A stretch of DNA of 64,000 nt from Streptomyces sp. HmicA12 (GCF_000373565.1 NZ_KB891798.1:372206-436205), one strand, 5' to 3'. Positions 41,344 through 50,391 are shown, numbered from the stretch's first letter. The notes: a model not told the origin generated them from the letters alone. Numbers and translations: made by a program.

Positions 41344-43315
41344 AACGACGTACGGGACCCACTTCCGCGAGCTTCTCCCCGCCGGCCTTCGCGTCGAGGA
41401 GCGCCGTCACCCGCACCGTGCCGCCCGCCGGAGCCCGCACGGCCATCGTGCGGCCGGGACGCGCGGCGTCGACGGCCCCGCTCGCCGTGATCCGGGTGAC
41501 CGCGCGGCTGCCCGCCGCGAGCAGGAACCAGTGGTCCTTCGGCGACTTCCAGCGTGTCGACGCCACCACGTGCTGCCCGAACCGGCTGCACGCGGCCGTG
41601 TCGCGGGCCTGTCCGACGACCCGCGCGGGCTCCGTGACGGACGCGGCTGGCGTGCGCAGCAGCAGGGACACGTCGCCCGGGCCGCGCCACGTCGAGGCCC
41701 GCGCGCACGTCCACACCGCGTGGCCCCCGCCCTCCGGCAGATCCTGCTCGGCGAAGTCCCAGGCGTTGACGGCACGCACCCCGCCGCCGTGCCACGCACC
41801 GAGCCCGCAGGCGCCGCGCGCCCACGCGAGCAGGGCCTGGGCACTCGTCGCCTCACGGGGCTGACGGGGCGGCGGAGTGCCGTGGCCCGGCAGTGGCGTG
41901 TACGTGAGGTGCACCGGCGAGAGGCCGCCGAGATCGGCGACCACGAACGCGTGGTGCTCCACGATCCGTGACGACGACCGCAGTTGCAGGACGGGACGGC
42001 GGTCGCAGCCGCTCGCCCCCGCCACCGGGACGGCATCGGTCACGCCGTCCTGGGACACATGCAGCTCCCGCGCCGGACTGTCCGGCCTCAGCAGGTCGCG
42101 CGTCGTCGACTCGGCGACCCACGGAGCCGTCAGATAGCGGGCGGACCCCTCGGACCTGGCCAGCACCACGACGGCGGCCGTGGTGACGTCGGCGTCGTCG
42201 ACCCGGGCGAGGTCGAGCGTGGCCGGCTCGTCCCCGTCCGCGTCCGTGTAGCGGGCCAGCCGCTCGCCGTCGCTGAACAGGACCACGGCCCGGCCCCCGA
42301 CCTCTCCCGCGTACAGCAGCTGCGGGGTGCGCGGCGGCGCGTCGACCGCGGTGCCGGGCGTCGCCGTCACCTTGACGTCGGTGGTCGGCGCGGCCCAGGT
42401 GCCGAGCGCGCGGGTGAGCAGTTCCTCGTCGTCCTTGCGGTCACCGCGCGCCGGCCAGACCGTGAAGTCGACCCGGGAGGTGTCGGCCCATTGGCCCGCG
42501 TCGGCCCGCACCAGTCGGTCGGCGGAGAGTTCGCGGGGCGTGGTCGCGCGCGCGGCCGTCGTCGGCCGGTCGGGCTGCGTGGCCTGGGGCACGAGCAGCG
42601 CCGCCACCGCGGCGACGCCCACCGCACCGGCGATCCAGGCGGCCCGCTTGCGCCGCGAGCGGCGCACCAGATCCGTCGGCCGGGTCTGCACCGAGCAGGC
42701 GTCGAACTCCTGGGAGCGCAGCAGGGCTTCGGCGGCCGCTCCGGCGGCGGCGTCGAGCGTCGCGGACTCGCGGACCGAGGCCCCGGCGTCCGAGACACCG
42801 GCCGCGGCGAGCAGTTCCGCGACGCGACGGTCCGGCAGCCCGTCGACCCGGCGCAGCACGAACGCCGCCCGGGTGGGCGCCGGGGCGTCCGCCAGCGCCT
42901 GCCCGAGGGTGATCTCCTCCGCGCCGCCCGCGCGGGGGAACAGCCGAAGCCCCCACACGACGGGGAGCCGGGGAACCAGGGCCCGGGGTGGTGGCAGCGC
43001 GCCGGGCCAGCCGGTCGGACGGTGGGCGGCGGACAGAGCGCCGCGCAACACGCGCACTCGCAGGGCGTCGTGCGTGACGACGTCGTCGTCGTGGGGGCCG
43101 CGCGGACGCGGCACGAGCGCGGTCCGGGTGCCGGGCAGGGCCCGTTGGGCCGCGCCGTGGGCCAGCAGCACCCGGCGGTGCCGGGAAAGCGTGGCGGGAA
43201 GCGTGAGATACGCCAGGCGTACGAGCGCCGTGTACTGCGCGACGAGGGCGGCCTCGGCGCGGTCGGTGGCTATCCGGGTGCGCACGAGCGGGCGGCCGTG
43301 ACGGAGCGCGGGCAT
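41342..43315 (-). CDS. ECF sigma-like domain fused to a membrane anchor and extracytoplasmic domain
   Basis: 657 residues from MPALRHGRPLVRTRIATDRAEA. The first part resembles sigma region 2 (EAALVAQYTALVRLAYLTLPATLSRHRRVLLAHGAAQRAL) and, near residues 130-175, region 4 (LGQALADAPAPTRAAFVLRRVDGLPDRRVAELL). The acidic and basic patches are weak, so promoter binding may be lost. A single membrane helix (KRAAWIAGAVGVAAVAALLVPQA, about 225-247) leads to a 400-residue domain with no recognised family, predicted to lie outside. It may be a membrane-tethered signalling protein. It has its own promoter region of 190 bases shared with the RsbW-like gene. Confidence 0.7.
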   Translation of the reverse strand: MPALRHGRPLVRTRIATDRAEAALVAQYTALVRLAYLTLPATLSRHRRVLLAHGAAQRALPGTRTALVPRPRGPHDDDVVTHDALRVRVLRGALSAAHRPTGWPGALPPPRALVPRLPVVWGLRLFPRAGGAEEITLGQALADAPAPTRAAFVLRRVDGLPDRRVAELLAAAGVSDAGASVRESATLDAAAGAAAEALLRSQEFDACSVQTRPTDLVRRSRRKRAAWIAGAVGVAAVAALLVPQATQPDRPTTAARATTPRELSADRLVRADAGQWADTSRVDFTVWPARGDRKDDEELLTRALGTWAAPTTDVKVTATPGTAVDAPPRTPQLLYAGEVGGRAVVLFSDGERLARYTDADGDEPATLDLARVDDADVTTAAVVVLARSEGSARYLTAPWVAESTTRDLLRPDSPARELHVSQDGVTDAVPVAGASGCDRRPVLQLRSSSRIVEHHAFVVADLGGLSPVHLTYTPLPGHGTPPPRQPREATSAQALLAWARGACGLGAWHGGGVRAVNAWDFAEQDLPEGGGHAVWTCARASTWRGPGDVSLLLRTPAASVTEPARVVGQARDTAACSRFGQHVVASTRWKSPKDHWFLLAAGSRAVTRITASGAVDAARPGRTMAVRAPAGGTVRVTALLDAKAGGEKLAEVGPVRR

Positions 43316-43505
43316 GAGCGGGCCTTTCGTGTCGAGTGACGGGCCGAAGAACGGGTCGACGCACGAGAGCTGTCGACGACCTTCAAACGACCGGGACCGG
43401 AGTCGGTCACTCGATGCTTCAAGCAGGACTGCAAAGCCCGAGTCGGGGTATCAGCATGGCTGCGGGGGCCTCTGCCACGGAGGCCGGCCGACGAGAGAGA
43501 CATGG

Positions 43506-43964
43506 ATGACCGAGTACACCGAGTACATGGACGGGGCAGTGATCCGGGCGGGTTTCGACGTGCCGGTCGAGCCGTTGCGCCAGGTGACGCACTATTCCGG
43601 CGAGGACGGCTGCATAGCCGAGGCGCGCGCGTGCACCGACACCTTCCTGGCGCGGCTGGGCCAGGAGTGGTGCGTCGGGCTCGACGCGCGGACGGCCGGC
43701 GACATCCTGCTCGTCGTCAGCGAGCTGATCACCAACGCGGACCGGCACAGCCCGGGACCCTACGTTCTGGAGCTCGAGGGCACGGCGCGGCACGTCGCCG
43801 TCACCGTCTACGACAGCAGTGAGGCCGTGCCCCTGCGCTATCCCCGGGATCCGGGGCGCGTCGGTGGGCACGGCCTGGAGATCGTGGACGCGCTCGCCGA
43901 GGTCACCGTCGAGCGGGTGCCGGTCGGCAAGCGCGTCCGTGCGCTGATCGCGCTGTCCGCCTAG
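43506..43964 (+). CDS. RsbW/SpoIIAB-like ATP-binding protein (anti-sigma type kinase)
   Basis: 152 residues from MTEYTEYMDGAVIRAGFDVP. The HATPase_c_2 N-box is ILLVVSELITNADRHSPGPY and the G1 box DPGRVGGHGLEIVDALAEV. Such proteins bind and phosphorylate anti-anti-sigma factors or hold SigB/F-type sigma factors. A SigB/F/G-family gene lies 265 bases away and converges on it, a plausible but unproven partner. Its stop codon TAG belongs to the CTAG target duplication at the left end of the MITE, so the last codons and termination may have been altered by the insertion. Confidence 0.82.
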   Translation: MTEYTEYMDGAVIRAGFDVPVEPLRQVTHYSGEDGCIAEARACTDTFLARLGQEWCVGLDARTAGDILLVVSELITNADRHSPGPYVLELEGTARHVAVTVYDSSEAVPLRYPRDPGRVGGHGLEIVDALAEVTVERVPVGKRVRALIALSA

Positions 43965-44181
43965 GGCCTGTCTTCAAACTCCCGTCGTCGCCCGAAGGCC
44001 GGCCTCGCGGCGTCAATGGGTTCCCTGCTCGAACGGAGTTGAGAGCTTGGGGAAGCGTGCTCTCGGCGTGCCGGGTGCACGACACCCGCGATGGACCGGA
44101 CGTACTTGGCCTTGTGCCCGGTGCGGCGAGAGCGGGTGCCAGGCGTCGCGAGGCAGACGGGAGTTTGAAGACAGGCCCTAG
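43961..44181. mobile_element. IS5-type MITE with 26-bp perfect terminal inverted repeats
   Basis: The left end (43961-43986, beginning CTAGGGCCTGTCTTC) and right end (44156-44181) are exact reverse complements over 26 bp. Both outer ends read CTAG, matching the 4-bp CTAG/YTAR target duplication of the IS5 subgroup. The 221-bp element is too short for a transposase, and I see no transposase remnant with confidence. It sits between two convergent genes and supplies the stop codon of the left one. Confidence 0.82.
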
Positions 44182-44229
44182 TCCTAGTGCCGCGTGCTCC
44201 GCGCGGCACTGCCTCTCGGGGCGGGCGGA

Positions 44230-45156
44230 TCAGGCGGTGTCCGCCTCGGCCAGCATGCCGGTCCGCAGCTTCGCGATGAGCTGCTTGATGAGGCGCGACA
44301 CATGCATCTGCGAGTAGCCGAGCCGTTCGCCGATCTCCGACTGGGTCAGCTCCTCCACGAAGCGGAGGTGCAGCAGCTTCCGGTCCCGCTCCGGCAGCTT
44401 CGCCAGCAGCGGAGCGAGCGCGTGGAAGTCCTCCACGAGTTCCATCGCCCCGTCCTCGACCCCGATGAAGTCGGCGAGCACCGATTCGCCGTCCTGACCG
44501 TTGTCCCCGGTCAGTGCCGCGTCCAGCGACGCCGACGTGTAGCCGTTCGAGGCGAGCTGGGCCTCCACGACCTGACCCTCGGACAGGTCCATCAGCGTGG
44601 CCAGCTCGGCGGTCGTCGGCTCCCGGTCCAGGCGGCTGCACAACTCGTCGCGCGCCTTGGCCAGTTCCAGCCGCAGCTCCTGCAGCCGGCGCGGCACGTG
44701 CACGGCCCACGTCGTGTCGCGGAAGAAGCGCTTGATCTCGCCGGTGATGTACGGCAGGACGAACGAGGTGAACTCGACCTCGCGCGAGATCTCGAACCGG
44801 TCGATCGCCTTGATCAGCCCGATCGTGCCGACCTGGACGATGTCCTCCATGTCGTCGCCGCGGTGCCTGAAGCGTCCCGCCGCGAAGCGGACCAGCGACA
44901 TGTTCATCTCGATCAGCGTGTTGCGCGTGTACTGGTACTCCTCGGTGCCCTCCTCCAGCTCCGCGAGGCGCCTGAAGAACTGCCGCGACAGCTCCCGCGC
45001 GTCCAGCGGCGCGACCCGGCCGGGGTCCGGGATGTCGTACGCAGATGCCTCACCATCCGTGGTCCGGGCCCTGTCCGCAGTGACGTCCGTCCCGCTCATG
45101 GTGGAGTCCACCGTCCCTCCCGCGCCGTGCGATGACGCGAAGCCTTGTTCCATCAT
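44230..45156 (-). CDS. RNA polymerase sigma factor, SigB/SigF/SigG subfamily
   Basis: 308 residues from the ATG at 45156 (MMEQGF); the next Met codon or the one at about 45099 (MSGTDV) are alternatives because no strong ribosome site is seen. Region 2 is NTLIEMNMSLVRFAAGRFRHRGDDMEDIVQVGTIGLIKAIDRFEISREVEFTSFVLPYITGEIKRFFRDTTWAVHVPRRL. Region 3 is the REPTTAELATLMDLSEGQV part. Region 4 is LPERDRKLLHLRFVEELTQSEIGERLGYSQMHVSRLIKQLIAKL. Streptomyces carry many paralogues for osmotic, oxidative and developmental stress. The RsbW-like gene across the MITE is a possible partner. Confidence 0.92.
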   Translation of the reverse strand: MMEQGFASSHGAGGTVDSTMSGTDVTADRARTTDGEASAYDIPDPGRVAPLDARELSRQFFRRLAELEEGTEEYQYTRNTLIEMNMSLVRFAAGRFRHRGDDMEDIVQVGTIGLIKAIDRFEISREVEFTSFVLPYITGEIKRFFRDTTWAVHVPRRLQELRLELAKARDELCSRLDREPTTAELATLMDLSEGQVVEAQLASNGYTSASLDAALTGDNGQDGESVLADFIGVEDGAMELVEDFHALAPLLAKLPERDRKLLHLRFVEELTQSEIGERLGYSQMHVSRLIKQLIAKLRTGMLAEADTA

Positions 45157-45197
45157 GGTCTTCGGCAGTTACCCGTGAACGCGCGGGTCATGCAGTT

Positions 45198-46628
45198 TTG
45201 TTCTGGAGGTACGACATCAACACGGCAGACACAGCAGGGGCGGTACGCGAACTGGCCGCCGCGCTGCCCGGCAGCACCTTGGTCACCGACGCCGACGTCC
45301 TCGCGTCGCTCGGCCAGGACGACGCCGAGTGGGCGCCCGTGGGACGGCCCTTGGCGGCGGTGCGCGCCACGTCCGCCGACGAGGTACAGGCGGTGGTGCG
45401 GGAGTGCGCGGCCCGGCGGATACCCGTCGTCACGCGCGGCGCGGGCACCGGTCTGTCCGGCGGAGCCAACGCCGTCGACGGCTGTCTCGTCCTCGACGTG
45501 TCGCGGATGAACCGCATCCTGGAGATCGACACCGAGAACCTCGTTGCCGTCGTGCAACCCGGCGTCGTCAACAACGACCTGAAGGCCGCCGTCGCCGAAC
45601 ACGGCCTGTGGTACCCGCCGGACCCGGCGAGCGCCCCCTGGTCCACGATCGGCGGCAACGTATCGACGAACGCGGGCGGCCTGTGCTGCCTCAAGTACGG
45701 CGTCACGCGCGACTACGTCCTCGGGATGGAGGTCGTCATGGGCGGCCCGGCCGGGGAGTACGGCTCCCGCGTCCGGCTCGGCCGGCGCACCACCAAGGGC
45801 GTCGCCGGGTACGACCTGACGAGTCTGTTCGTCGGCTCCGAGGGCACCTTCGGCGTCATCACCGAGATCACCCTGAAGCTGCGGCCCGCGCCGGCCGGCG
45901 AGCCCCGCACCGTCGTCGGCGCGTTCGACAGCCTCGTCGCGGCGGGCGCAGCGGTCGCCCTCGTCACGAGCCGGGGCCTGGCCCCCGCCGCCCTCGAACT
46001 CCTGGACCGCGCCTGCATGCAGGCCGTCGAGGACTGGAAGCACCTCGGCATCGAACCCGGCGCCGAGGCCATGCTGCTCGCCCGGATCGACGCCCCGGGC
46101 GACGCGGGCGCCGCCGAGGCGGACGCCATGGCCACCGCCTTTCAGGAGGCCGGGGCGATGTGGGCCGAGCAGTCCACGGACGCCGTCGAGGCCGAGGCCC
46201 TGTTCGACGTACGACGCCTCGCCTATCCCGCGCTGGAGCGGCTCGGCCCGGTGCTCACCGAGGACCTGTGCGTGCCGCGCTCCGCGGTGCCCGAGATGCT
46301 CGCCACCATCGAGAAGATCGGCCGTAGGCACGGCGTGCGCATCGCCACCATCGCGCACGCGGGCGACGGCAACCTGCACCCGCTCCTGATCACCGAGCCC
46401 GGCGACGAGGCGGCCCGGCTCGCCGCGCAGGACGCCTTCGAGGAACTCCTCCAGGCGGCGATCGCCGCGGGCGGCACCGTCACCGGCGAGCACGGCGTGG
46501 GCCTCCTCAAGCGCGGCGGCATGCGCAGCGAACTGGGGCCCGAGGTCTGCGCGCTGCAGCGTGCGGTGAAGCAGACCATGGACCCGCTGGATCTGTTCAA
46601 CCCGGGGAAGGTCGTCGGCGAGGACTGA
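45198..46628 (+). CDS. FAD-binding oxidase, GlcD/D-lactate dehydrogenase type
   Basis: About 470 residues. The VAO-type FAD domain is clear (PVVTRGAGTGLSGGANAVDGCLVLDVSRMNRI, GGNVSTNAGGLCCLKYGVTRDYVLGMEVV, SEGTFGVITEITLKL), and the C-terminal FAD-oxidase end has ATIAHAGDGNLHPLL and GEHGVGLLKR. It oxidises a 2-hydroxy acid such as glycolate or D-lactate. The start is a puzzle: GGAGG at 45205-45209 ideally positions an ATC codon at 45216 (ATC AAC ACG GCA), while the nearest standard start in frame is the TTG at 45198, used here. It diverges from the sigma-factor gene. Confidence 0.88.
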   Translation: MFWRYDINTADTAGAVRELAAALPGSTLVTDADVLASLGQDDAEWAPVGRPLAAVRATSADEVQAVVRECAARRIPVVTRGAGTGLSGGANAVDGCLVLDVSRMNRILEIDTENLVAVVQPGVVNNDLKAAVAEHGLWYPPDPASAPWSTIGGNVSTNAGGLCCLKYGVTRDYVLGMEVVMGGPAGEYGSRVRLGRRTTKGVAGYDLTSLFVGSEGTFGVITEITLKLRPAPAGEPRTVVGAFDSLVAAGAAVALVTSRGLAPAALELLDRACMQAVEDWKHLGIEPGAEAMLLARIDAPGDAGAAEADAMATAFQEAGAMWAEQSTDAVEAEALFDVRRLAYPALERLGPVLTEDLCVPRSAVPEMLATIEKIGRRHGVRIATIAHAGDGNLHPLLITEPGDEAARLAAQDAFEELLQAAIAAGGTVTGEHGVGLLKRGGMRSELGPEVCALQRAVKQTMDPLDLFNPGKVVGED

Positions 46629-46639
46629 CCTTCCCCGGG
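46601..46639. terminator. bidirectional terminator overlapping the oxidase stop codon
   Basis: CCCGGGGAAGGTC (46601-46613) and its exact complement (46627-46639) form a 13-bp stem around a 13-base loop that includes the first base of the stop. It separates the convergent oxidase and GH92 genes, which are only 18 bases apart. Confidence 0.8.
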
Positions 46640-46646
46640 CGTCACG

Positions 46647-49061
46647 TCAGCGCGGCAGGCCCGCCGGATCGGTGGCCCAGCCCGTGTCCGGCCGATCCGT
46701 CAGCCGGTACGCGAGCGTGCCGCCGGTCCGCAGGAGGTCCGCGTCGGTCCACGACCGGTCCTGGTCACGGCCGTTCAGGCGCACCCCGGCCACGTACGCG
46801 TGCGTGGCGTCGGTCGCGGGCGCGTCGATCACGAGGTCCGCGCGCCCCGGCCGGTCCACCACCGCGTGCGGGAACAGCGGGGCGCCGAGCAGCAGATCGG
46901 CGCTGCCCGGCGCCTTCGGGTACAGGCCGAGAGCGGAGAAGACGTACCAGGCGGACATGGTGCCCAGGTCGTCGTTGCCCGGCAGTCCCGAAGGCCCGGT
47001 CCCGTACACCGTGTTCACGATCTCGCGGACCGTGGCCTGCGTCTTCCACGGCTGACCGAGCGCGTTGTAGAGCCAGGGAGCGTGGATGCCGGGCTCGTTC
47101 GTCGGGTCGTAGCGCAGCGCGTCGCCGCCCCTCACCGACCAGGAGCCGTCCGCCTTGTGGAAGAACCCGTCGAGGCGGGTGGCCGCCGTCTCCCGGCCGC
47201 CCATCGCGTCCGCGAGGCCCTGCACGTCCTGCGGCACCATCCAGGTGTACGTGGCGCTCGTGCCCTGCGCGAAACCGAGGTCGCTGCCCGGGCTGAACGG
47301 CATCACCCACGATCCGTCGAGCTCGCGCGCCTGGACGTACCCGGTCCCGGGGTTGAAGACATTGCGCCACCAGGTGCCGCGGTCGGTGAAGTACGCGGCC
47401 TCCTCGTCCCGGCCGAGCAGCTTCGCCCAGGAGCCGAGCGCGGCGTCGGCGACCGAGTCCTCCAGCGTCTCGGCGGCCCCGCCCCAGCAGTGGCAGACGT
47501 CCTGCGCCGCGTAGTGGGAGCTCAAGTACTGCGCCAGATTGGGGCGTTGGCCCTCGCACTGGCCGGGGCAGCCGGCGTCCGACAGGCCCGCGTCGCGCGG
47601 CTCGGTCGCCTGCCGCGCCAGCGACTCGAAGGCGCCCTCGTAGTCGAAGCCCCGGACACCCATCGCGTAGAAGGTGGCGAGCGTCGCCGCCGACGGATCG
47701 CCCGTCATGACGTGCGTGGCCCCGTTCACGTGCACCCAGCGGTCCCACACACCGTCGTTCTGCCCCGCGAAGTTGTACAGCGACTGCGCGAAGTCCCCCG
47801 CCACCTTCGGCTTGAGCAGGGCGAGCAGCTGGATCTGCGCGCGGTACTGGTCCCAGCCCGAGAAGTTGCTGTACTGCGCGCTCTGCCCGTGCGCGAGGCG
47901 GTGCGGGGCGCCGTCCATACCGGGATAGCGGCCGTCGGTGTCGCTGATGATGTTCGGCTGCATCAGGGAGTGATAGAGCGCCGTGTAGAAGGCGGTGCGC
48001 TGCGACTCGCTGCCCCCGGAGATCCGTACCGAGTCCAGCTCGCGGTCCCAGTCGCGGCGCGCCTCGGCCGCCACGGCGTCGACGCTCACCCGTGGCGCGA
48101 TCTCCTCGCGCAGATTCGTCTCGGCGCCCTTCAGGGACACGTACGAGATGCCGAGCCGCATGTGGACATCGTTGTCAGGCGCCGTGTCGAAGCCGACCCA
48201 GCCACCCGAGCCGCGTCCCGCGCGATCCGCCCCGGTCGCGTACCCCTCGCCGCCGCCACCGCTGGTGGAGCCGGGGGAGACGGTGGCGTCCTTCCAGGTC
48301 CCGTACGAGTCGAAGTCCCGGTCGAACGAGGCGCTGAAGTAGAGCTTGTAGTAGCTCTTGCGGTTGTTGGTGCCGCCGTTGGCGCGCCGGCCGCAGAAGG
48401 CGCCCGTCAGTACCCATCCGGTCACCTTGCGGTGCGCGCGGTCGATGTCGATGTGCGCGTCCTCGCTCCCGTTGAGGGAGTTGGAGGTGCGGAACAGCAG
48501 CGAAGCGGCCTTGCCGGAGGGGAACGCGAAGTCGGCGACGCCCGCGCGGCGGCTCACCGCGAGGTCGGCCTCGGCGCCCGAGTCGAGGCCGAGGGTGTAA
48601 CGGCCGGGCACCGCCCTCTCGTTGTCGTGCGAGAAGTCCGACGCGTACACCGCGTCCTTGGTGTCGGCGGACGGGGACGAGGTGACGTCACCGACGAACG
48701 GCATGATCGGTATGTCGCCCGCGGCGCCCGGATTGCAGCCCGCGCCGTTGACGTGGGTGAGGCTCAGGCCGCGTATGCGGGTGGTGTCGTACGAGTATCC
48801 GTTCGCCGCGCCGGTACTGGTCTGGTCGCCGGTGGTGCTGGTCGGGGACCAGGCGATCATGCCGTACGGGCGGGTGGCCCCCGGGTAGGTGTTGCCGCCG
48901 TTCGCCGAGCCGATCAGCGGGTCGACGGAGGCGGTGGGGCGTTCCTGCGCGGGGTGCGGCACGGCGGCTGAGGCGAGCGGGCCCGGCAGGGTCAGGGCGA
49001 GGGTGGTCGCCAGACCGAGGGCGGCGATGCGGCGCGTGGGCGCCGCCGGTCTGTGGGACAC
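46647..49061 (-). CDS. secreted GH92 alpha-mannosidase
   Basis: 804 residues from the GTG that follows AAAGG by eight bases (VSHRPAAPTRRIAALGLATT). Signal peptide to about residue 34. The N-terminal lid domain starts VDPLIGSANGGNTYPGATRPYGMIAWSP. The (alpha/alpha)6 domain has YSNFSGWDQYRAQIQLLALL, HCWGGAAETLEDSVADAAL and the GH92 signature LPGNDDLGTMSAWYVFSALGLYP. These calcium-dependent exo-alpha-mannosidases (mostly alpha-1,2) trim N-glycans and yeast or fungal mannan. The multiple Cys (GCPGQCEG, DVCHCWGG) fit a secreted enzyme. Confidence 0.92.
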   Translation of the reverse strand: MSHRPAAPTRRIAALGLATTLALTLPGPLASAAVPHPAQERPTASVDPLIGSANGGNTYPGATRPYGMIAWSPTSTTGDQTSTGAANGYSYDTTRIRGLSLTHVNGAGCNPGAAGDIPIMPFVGDVTSSPSADTKDAVYASDFSHDNERAVPGRYTLGLDSGAEADLAVSRRAGVADFAFPSGKAASLLFRTSNSLNGSEDAHIDIDRAHRKVTGWVLTGAFCGRRANGGTNNRKSYYKLYFSASFDRDFDSYGTWKDATVSPGSTSGGGGEGYATGADRAGRGSGGWVGFDTAPDNDVHMRLGISYVSLKGAETNLREEIAPRVSVDAVAAEARRDWDRELDSVRISGGSESQRTAFYTALYHSLMQPNIISDTDGRYPGMDGAPHRLAHGQSAQYSNFSGWDQYRAQIQLLALLKPKVAGDFAQSLYNFAGQNDGVWDRWVHVNGATHVMTGDPSAATLATFYAMGVRGFDYEGAFESLARQATEPRDAGLSDAGCPGQCEGQRPNLAQYLSSHYAAQDVCHCWGGAAETLEDSVADAALGSWAKLLGRDEEAAYFTDRGTWWRNVFNPGTGYVQARELDGSWVMPFSPGSDLGFAQGTSATYTWMVPQDVQGLADAMGGRETAATRLDGFFHKADGSWSVRGGDALRYDPTNEPGIHAPWLYNALGQPWKTQATVREIVNTVYGTGPSGLPGNDDLGTMSAWYVFSALGLYPKAPGSADLLLGAPLFPHAVVDRPGRADLVIDAPATDATHAYVAGVRLNGRDQDRSWTDADLLRTGGTLAYRLTDRPDTGWATDPAGLPR

Positions 49062-49298
49062 GGAGGGAACCTTTCGTCGTCGGGGCAGCGGAGCGCCGCC
49101 GAGCGTAGATCGCCGGGCCGTCCCGCGGAACGGGATCAGCCGCATCAGAGGTGAACACCCGGTGAAACCGGCCCACTTCGGCCACGGCGCCCGGCAGAGC
49201 CTCCGGGGTGCGTAGGACCCGCGCTTCCGGACAAACGGGACGGTGAGGCAAGATCGGGGAGAGCAGCGCACGGACGAGACGATGAGGAGGCGGTCCGC

Positions 49299-50171
49299 AT
49301 GACCCGGCCGATCACCGCGGGAGTGGACGGATCACCCGAGAGCGCGGCAGCCGCCGCATGGGCGGCACGCGAGGCGGTGCGGCGTGGCCTGCCGCTGCGC
49401 CTGGTGCACGTGGGCGAGGCCGCGCCGGACATTCCGGCGCTCGCCGCGGACGAGGCCGCGCAGGCCCGGTGGGCCCGCGATCTCCTCGCGGACACGGATC
49501 GGGAGATCACCGAGCGGCACCCGGGACTCCCGGTCACCACCGACGTCCTCGACGACGACGCTCCCGAGGCGCTGACGGCCGCCGCGCGTGACGCGGAGCT
49601 CCTCGTGCTCGGCTCGCGCGGGCACGGCGCACTCGTCGGGTTCCTCCTCGGCTCGGTCGGCCAGCAGGTGATCGCGACGGCCGAGAGCCCCGTCGTCCTG
49701 GTCCGGGCCGGCGAGGGGGCGAGCGGTGAAGCGGCCGGGCGGGAGATCGTCGTCGGACAGGAAGGCGACGCCGAGGACAGCGCCGCCGCCCTGGAGTTCG
49801 CCTTCCGCACCGCCGCCGCCCGGGGCGCGTCCGTGCGGGCCGTGCGCGCGTGGAGCCTGCCGCCGGTCTTCACCTACAGCCCCGCCTCCCTCGAACTCCT
49901 CGACGAGTCCGGTGGCATGGAGCCGTACGAGAAGAAGGCGCTCGGCGAGGCCCTCGCGCCGTGGCGCGAACGTTTCCCCGACGTGCCCGTGACCGAGCAC
50001 GTCGAGATCGGCAGCGCGGGCCAGGTGCTCCTCTCGGTGGCCCCGCGGGCCCAGCTCCTCGTGGTCGGCCGCCGGGCCCGGCGCACCGCCGTCGGCGCCC
50101 GCATCGGCTCCGTCGCGCACGCCGTGCTGCACCACGCGCCGTGCCCGGTGGCCGTGGTGCCGCACGTCTGA
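49299..50171 (+). CDS. tandem universal stress protein
   Basis: 290 residues with GAGGAGG ribosome site. Two UspA domains: the first begins ITAGVDGSPESAAAAAWAAREA and ends LLVLGSRGHGALVGFLLGSVGQQVIATAESPVVLVR, with the ATP-binding G-x2-G-x9-G-S/T pattern. The second (EIVVGQEGDAEDSAAALEFAFRTAAARG ... LLVVGRRARRTAVGARIGSVAHAVLHHAPCPVAVVPHV) keeps the Rossmann-like ATP loop only in part. Such proteins accumulate under hypoxia or starvation. It stands alone. Confidence 0.92.
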   Translation: MTRPITAGVDGSPESAAAAAWAAREAVRRGLPLRLVHVGEAAPDIPALAADEAAQARWARDLLADTDREITERHPGLPVTTDVLDDDAPEALTAAARDAELLVLGSRGHGALVGFLLGSVGQQVIATAESPVVLVRAGEGASGEAAGREIVVGQEGDAEDSAAALEFAFRTAAARGASVRAVRAWSLPPVFTYSPASLELLDESGGMEPYEKKALGEALAPWRERFPDVPVTEHVEIGSAGQVLLSVAPRAQLLVVGRRARRTAVGARIGSVAHAVLHHAPCPVAVVPHV

Positions 50172-50181
50172 GTGGGGCGGG

Positions 50182-50391
50182 TCAGTCCCCGGTGACCAGC
50201 TCCACCGCGCTCACCGGGCAGGCCCGTACCGCCTCCTTCACCAGGGGCTGCTCGGCGGCCGCGGTGTCGCGCCCGGGAAGCACCTCGCTGAACCCGTCGT
50301 CGTCCTGTGTGAACACGTCCGGCGCGGTCAGCGCGCACATGCCCGCGCCCACGCACCGCTCCTTGTCGACCTCGATCCGCACGGCGCTCAC
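50182..50391 (-). CDS. [3Fe-4S] ferredoxin partner of the adjacent P450
   Basis: 69 residues from a GTG overlapping the P450 stop (GTGA). Cluster ligands Cys13 and Cys19 (RCVGAGMC) and Cys58 (ACPVSAVEL) are present. The position of the fourth ligand of a 4Fe cluster is Ala16, which is typical of the 3Fe-4S ferredoxins that feed CYP105 enzymes in Streptomyces. No reductase gene is nearby, so reduction must come from an unlinked ferredoxin reductase. Confidence 0.9.
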   Translation of the reverse strand: MSAVRIEVDKERCVGAGMCALTAPDVFTQDDDGFSEVLPGRDTAAAEQPLVKEAVRACPVSAVELVTGD

